Shown here piece by piece: positions 1 to 7,790 of a stretch of 7,790 nt of DNA. The stretch comes from Oscillospiraceae bacterium UBA6409 (GTDB lineage: Bacteria > Bacillota > Clostridia > Oscillospirales > Oscillospiraceae): positions 834-8,623 of the forward strand of contig DJPP01000066.1 in NCBI GenBank assembly GCA_002438575.1, in the 5' to 3' direction. The notes under the pieces were generated by a model. It had not been told where the DNA came from and ran no database searches. It worked only from the letters and a program-made list of their open reading frames with translations. Positions within the stretch are counted from its first letter, which is position 1; the number at the start of each line of letters is the position of its first letter. A program made the position numbers and the translations under genes.

Positions 1-1915
<1,915 letters not shown>

Positions 1916-1919
1916 GCGC

Positions 1920-3657
<1,738 letters not shown>

Positions 3658-3668
<11 letters not shown>

Positions 3669-4149
3669 TCTTTTCCTCCTCCGCGGCATTCACGAAGGCG
3701 TCATAGGCCTTGGCCGTCTGGGCGGCCATCAGCTTCTCCATGGCGTCCTCGGCAATGGCCACCGCCTCGCGGTTGGCCTCGGCCACGATCTTCTGGCGCT
3801 CGCTCTCGGCGGCGTCCCTGGCGTCGGACAGGATCTTGTCCGCCTGTGCCTTGGCCGCGTCGCGCTGCTGCTGGGCAAAGGCCTCCGCCTCCTTGGCGGC
3901 GGCGGCGCGCTTCTCCTCCAGCACGGCGTCGAAATCCGCCTCCCGCTGGGCCATGGCGGCCTTCAGCGCCTCGGTGTCCTTCTCCCGGGCCACGGCGGCG
4001 GCTTCCATATCCGCGTAGTGCTTCTCCCGCTTTTCCATAAAGCGCTTCACCGGCTTGAACAGCAGCAGATACAGTCCGCCCACCAGAATAGAGAAGTTGA
4101 AGAAGTGCAGCAATATCTGCTGCCAATCAATATTCAGAGGGATATTCAT
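3658..4149 (-). CDS. atpF: F-type ATP synthase b subunit
   Basis: Peripheral-stalk subunit of Fo, forming a dimer that links the membrane a subunit to the top of F1. It has 163 residues, the normal length, so it is not one of the b-delta fusions known from mycobacteria. A single membrane segment spans about residues 11-31 and ends in the typical FKPVKRFMEKRE turn (31-42). It is followed by one long Ala/Glu/Lys/Gln-rich helix to about residue 160, which would form the b2 coiled coil. The ATG at 4149 has GGGGAG about 7 nt upstream, and the atpE stop is 18 nt away. The stop lies 11 nt inside atpA (ATGAACACTGA), giving tight coupling with the gene whose delta-like domain should bind its C-terminus. 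Low sequence conservation is normal for b; position and the membrane/hinge motif make the call secure. Confidence 0.94.
3675..3682 (-). promoter_or_regulatory. Ribosome binding site that fixes the atpA fusion start
   Basis: GGAGGAGG on the minus strand, 6 nt before the ATG at 3668. It is encoded within the Glu-Glu-Glu-Lys codons near the end of atpF. It is one of the strongest such sites in the window and supports translation beginning at the delta-like segment rather than at a downstream alpha-only start. Confidence 0.85.
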
Positions 4150-4167
4150 AGCGTCTCTCCCCGTTTC

Positions 4168-5408
<1,241 letters not shown>

Positions 5409-5467
5409 TCTTCTTTCACCTTTTACATCCGGTAAAGTTTTTGTGCCGTGTCGCATCGTAAAACGGC

Positions 5468-5516
5468 AGAAGCGGCACGGCGCCGGTCCCCCGCTTCTCG
5501 ATTTCTTGTCGAAATC
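5468..5516 (-). other. Two hairpins in the atp operon leader
   Basis: In the predicted leader RNA the first hairpin pairs GATTTC with GAAATC around a 5-nt loop (5500-5516). The second pairs AGAAGCGG with CCGCTTCT, 8 bp with a 15-nt GC-rich loop (5468-5475 with 5491-5498). The second is followed by GCCGTTTTAC, a U-run too short for a convincing terminator. The structures could stabilise the mRNA or act as a weak attenuator. No known riboswitch class is recognised, and there is no other gene between 5409 and 5654. Confidence 0.45.
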
Positions 5517-5548
5517 TTAACGCGCGGTATCAGCATCTTGACACTTCC

Positions 5549-5566
5549 TTTTTATTATAATAAAAA
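5549..5566. repeat. 18-bp perfect palindrome covering the atp -10 box
   Basis: TTTTTATTATAATAAAAA reads identically on both strands and contains TATAAT in each direction. It may simply reflect an AT-rich -10 with flanking A and T runs. It could also be a dimeric repressor site or an easily melted element. No known operator consensus was recognised. Confidence 0.6.
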
Positions 5567-5582
5567 CCCCGTGGTAACACAA
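5554..5582 (-). promoter_or_regulatory. Sigma-70/SigA-type promoter of the atp operon
   Basis: On the minus strand the -10 is a perfect TATAAT (5554-5559). With an exact 17-nt spacer the -35 is TTGTGT (5577-5582), which matches the consensus only in its TTG. A seven-A tract (5585-5591) just upstream could act as an UP element. Transcription would start near 5547, leaving a leader of about 139 nt before atpB. It lies between the terminator of the preceding gene and the first atp gene, where the operon promoter is expected. The -10 and spacing are the strong part of the call. Confidence 0.72.
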
Positions 5583-5654
5583 GCTTTTTTTCGCCGCAAG
5601 TTCCCCAACATTCCGCAAAAACCGTCACATTTTTTATCACCCTCCCGATTTTGA

Positions 5655-5691
5655 CAAAAACAGGGGCCTCCGCCGCGGCGGAAGCCCCTGT
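5655..5691 (-). terminator. Intrinsic terminator of the ygiQ-like gene
   Basis: On the minus strand ACAGGGGC pairs with GCCCCTGT (8 bp). The stem continues through a T-G wobble into TCCGCC/GGCGGA around a GC-rich apex, and is followed directly by a run of U. The hairpin begins 7 nt after the TAA stop of the radical SAM gene. It separates that gene from the atp promoter. On the plus strand the hairpin is followed only by TTT, so it probably works in one direction. Confidence 0.9.
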
Positions 5692-5698
5692 TTCACCG

Positions 5699-7687
5699 TT
5701 ATTTCCCGTTTCGTTTCTTGGCGAAGGCCGCCTTCTTCCGGGGCGACATCTTCCCCTTCTGCGCCGGCGGCTTCGCCGTGGGCGTCCCCCGCCGCCCCCG
5801 GTTGCCGGAGGCCTCCTTCTTCCGCCGCGGCGTCCGTTCCGGCCTCTCCGGTTTTTCCGGCTTGACCGGCGGCTGACCGTAGGGTTCCCCCTTCCGCGGC
5901 CGGATCAGGCACTTCTTCTCGTACCCGATCAGGTCCGTCCGTCCCGTCTCCTCCAGGGCCTCCACCACCAGCGCCCGCTTCTCCGGCCGCGACCACTGCA
6001 AAAGCGCCCGCTGCATGGCCTTCTCCTTGGGATCCCTGGCCACATACACCGGCGACATATCCCGCGGGTCGATGCCCGTGTAGTACATACAGGTGGACAG
6101 CGTCCCCGGCGTGGGATAGAAATCCTGCACCTGCTCCGGCGTCCTGCCGTTCCTGTGCAGGAACTCCGCCAGCTCCACCGCGTCGCTGAGGGTGCACCCC
6201 GGGTGGCTGGACATCAGATACGGCACCAGATACTGCTCCGTGCCGCCCTCCTCGTTCAGCTTCTGGTACTGCCGCCAGAACTTCAGAAACACGTCAAAGT
6301 GCGGCTTTCCCATATAGTCCAGCACCGAGCTGACGCAGTGCTCCGGCGCCACCTTCAGCTGCCCGGAGATATGGTACTTTACCAGCTCCTTGAAGAACGA
6401 CCGGTCCTTGTCCTGCAGCATATAGTCGTACCGTATGCCGCTGCGCACGAACACCCGCTTGATCCCCGGCAGCTCCCGCATCCGCCGCAGCAGCTCCGTG
6501 TACTCCGCGTGGTCCGCGTCCAGGTTCGGGCACGGCTCCGGCGCCAGACAGCTGCGGTTTTTGCACATCCCGCACCGCTTCTGCTTCTGGCAGCTGGTAT
6601 GCCGGAAATTGGCGCTTGGCCCGCCCACATCGTGGATGTACCCCTTGAACCCCGGCTCGCGGGTCAGCAGCTCCGCCTCCTCCAGCACCGACTCGATGGA
6701 ACGGCTGGTGACCATCCGCCCCTGGTGGAAGGCCAGCGCGCAGAAGTTGCACCCGCCGAAGCACCCCCGGTTGTGGGTGATGGAGAACTGCACCTCCTCG
6801 ATGGCCGGTATACCGTTCTTGTACATGGGGTGCACCTGCCGGGTGTAGGGCAGGGCGTACAGTGCGTCCAGCTCCTCCCGCCGCAGCGGCCGCGCCGGCG
6901 GGTTCACCACCAGATACCGCCCCTCGCAGGGCTGCACCACCGCGCAGCCCCGGATGGGATCGTGCTCGTCGTATTCGATCTTCGTCGCCCGGGCATAGGC
7001 CGCCTTGTCCGCGCATACCGCCTCGTATCCCGGCGCGTCCGCCCGGTGGAACTTCAGCTCGCCTACCTGGTCGGTGATGTACGCCGTCCCCGGTATGTCC
7101 GTCAGCTCCGACGGCGGTGCCTTCCGCGCCAGACGCCGGGCGATCTCCGCCGTGGCGCTCTCGCCCATGCCGTATACCAGCAGGTCCGCCGGCGCGTCGA
7201 ACAGGATGCTCCGCCGCACCCTGTCGTCCCAGTAGTCGTAGTGGGCAAACCGCCGCAGCGACGCCTCCAGCCCGCCGATGACGATGGGCACGTCCGGCCA
7301 CGCCTCCCGCGCCCGGTTGGCGTATACGATGGTGGGCCGGTCCGGCCGCTTGCCCATCTCTCCGCCCTCGCTGTACAGGTCCCGGGTCCGCCGCCGCTTG
7401 GCCACCGTGTAGTGGGCCACCATCGAGTCCAGGTTCCCCCCGCCGATCAGCACCCCGTACCGGGGCTTGCCCATGGCCCGGAAGTCCTCCGCCGAGTGCC
7501 AGTCCGGCTGGGGCAGTATCGCCACCCGATAGCCCTTGCTCTCCAGCAGCCGCGCGATCAGCGTGGTACCGAAGCTGGGGTGGTCGATGTACCCGTCCGC
7601 CGTCACCACCAGAAAGTCATAGTAGTACCAGCCCCGGTCGATCATCTCCTCCCGGCTCACCGGCAGAAATTCCATTCCTTTTTCCAT
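5699..7687 (-). CDS. ygiQ: YgiQ family radical SAM protein (UPF0313)
   Basis: Iron-sulfur radical SAM enzyme of unknown substrate, predicted cytoplasmic, 662 residues. The N-terminal domain (about 1-290) carries family stretches such as GWYYYDFLVVTADGYIDHPS (19-38), VLIGGGNLDSMVAHYT (79-94) and IVIGGLEASLRRFAHYDYWD (135-154). The radical SAM cluster motif CFGGCNFC gives C309, C313 and C316. A second cysteine group (C366, C372, C375, C380, C386) in the middle domain resembles the extra cluster conserved in YgiQ proteins. The region from about 519 (QVQDFYPTPGTLSTCMYYTG) matches the family's C-terminal domain (DUF3362-like). A basic Lys/Arg/Pro tail (596-662) follows and is probably disordered. 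The ATG at 7687 is preferred, with GGGAG about 10 nt upstream; an ATG four codons later lacks proper spacing. The gene is monocistronic here, with no visible functional link to the atp operon. Confidence 0.93.
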   Translation of the reverse strand: MEKGMEFLPVSREEMIDRGWYYYDFLVVTADGYIDHPSFGTTLIARLLESKGYRVAILPQPDWHSAEDFRAMGKPRYGVLIGGGNLDSMVAHYTVAKRRRTRDLYSEGGEMGKRPDRPTIVYANRAREAWPDVPIVIGGLEASLRRFAHYDYWDDRVRRSILFDAPADLLVYGMGESATAEIARRLARKAPPSELTDIPGTAYITDQVGELKFHRADAPGYEAVCADKAAYARATKIEYDEHDPIRGCAVVQPCEGRYLVVNPPARPLRREELDALYALPYTRQVHPMYKNGIPAIEEVQFSITHNRGCFGGCNFCALAFHQGRMVTSRSIESVLEEAELLTREPGFKGYIHDVGGPSANFRHTSCQKQKRCGMCKNRSCLAPEPCPNLDADHAEYTELLRRMRELPGIKRVFVRSGIRYDYMLQDKDRSFFKELVKYHISGQLKVAPEHCVSSVLDYMGKPHFDVFLKFWRQYQKLNEEGGTEQYLVPYLMSSHPGCTLSDAVELAEFLHRNGRTPEQVQDFYPTPGTLSTCMYYTGIDPRDMSPVYVARDPKEKAMQRALLQWSRPEKRALVVEALEETGRTDLIGYEKKCLIRPRKGEPYGQPPVKPEKPERPERTPRRKKEASGNRGRRGTPTAKPPAQKGKMSPRKKAAFAKKRNGK

Positions 7688-7730
7688 GTGTTTCCACTCC
7701 CAACTTCCATCGTATCTCTTCTCCCCCGTC

Positions 7731-7744
7731 CCGCCCGCAGGCGG
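7731..7744 (-). repeat. GC-rich inverted repeat upstream of ygiQ
   Basis: CCGCC and GGCGG flank a 4-nt loop, about 45 nt before the ygiQ start and without a following U-run. It lies in the 103-nt upstream segment, where I found no convincing promoter. It may belong to a dispersed intergenic repeat. Confidence 0.3.
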
Positions 7745-7762
7745 CAAGCCTTCCCTTTGAGG

Positions 7763-7784
7763 AAAAAGTGCCCCTGTAGGGGGC
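7763..7784 (-). terminator. Small intrinsic terminator of an upstream gene
   Basis: On the minus strand GCCCC pairs with GGGGC around a 5-nt loop, followed by ACTTTTTCC. This could end a gene lying beyond position 7790. The stem is short and GC-rich sequence continues to the window edge, so it may instead be part of a larger repeat or hairpin cut off by the boundary. Confidence 0.45.
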
Positions 7785-7790
7785 GGCGTC

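Noticed and set aside
5538..5566. Possible plus-strand promoter: perfect TTGACA at 5538-5543 near the palindromic TATAAT
   Set aside because: The spacer to TATAAT on that strand is only 12 nt. At 17 nt the -10 would be a poor TAAAAA, and no plus-strand gene follows.
5448..5654. 68-codon plus-strand open frame across the intergenic region
   Set aside because: It runs through the atp leader, promoter and into the terminator region, with no ribosome site or recognisable sequence.

Overview
The window is GC-rich and every supported gene lies on the minus strand. It holds most of an F-type ATP synthase operon and, upstream of it, a gene for a YgiQ-family radical SAM protein. The high GC content, strong GGAGG-type ribosome binding sites, and the style of the gamma, beta and c subunits suggest a GC-rich member of the Clostridia, probably Oscillospiraceae-like. 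That placement is an inference from protein style, not a computed result.

Layout in transcription order, from high to low coordinates. Positions 7688-7790 hold a small hairpin-plus-U-run terminator of an unseen upstream gene and the leader of the next gene. Positions 5699-7687 encode the YgiQ-like radical SAM protein, which ends at a strong intrinsic terminator (5655-5691). Positions 5409-5654 are intergenic: an operon promoter with a perfect TATAAT inside an 18-bp palindrome, then a leader of about 139 nt with two hairpins. The operon follows as atpB (a), atpE (c), atpF (b), atpA (alpha), atpG (gamma) and atpD (beta, cut by the window edge). Spacing is 17, 18, -11, 4 and 5 nt, so it is one transcription unit. 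The order is the canonical atpBEFHAGD, but no separate atpH (delta) gene is present. atpC would be expected beyond position 1.

The main oddity is in atpA. Its reading frame begins with about 78 residues that look like the C-terminal domain of the delta subunit, joined in frame to a complete alpha subunit. The N-terminal helical domain of delta, which normally caps F1, is not encoded anywhere in the window. If the fusion protein is made as written, each F1 would carry three delta C-terminal domains and no standard delta cap, which implies a different stator attachment. The membrane sector also departs from the usual pattern. The c subunit has a signal-peptide-like N-terminal extension and a mixed ion-binding site. 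The a subunit keeps the essential arginine but lacks the usual Asn and Glu that follow it. Together these point to a divergent but apparently intact ATP synthase. I cannot tell from sequence alone whether this architecture has already been described.
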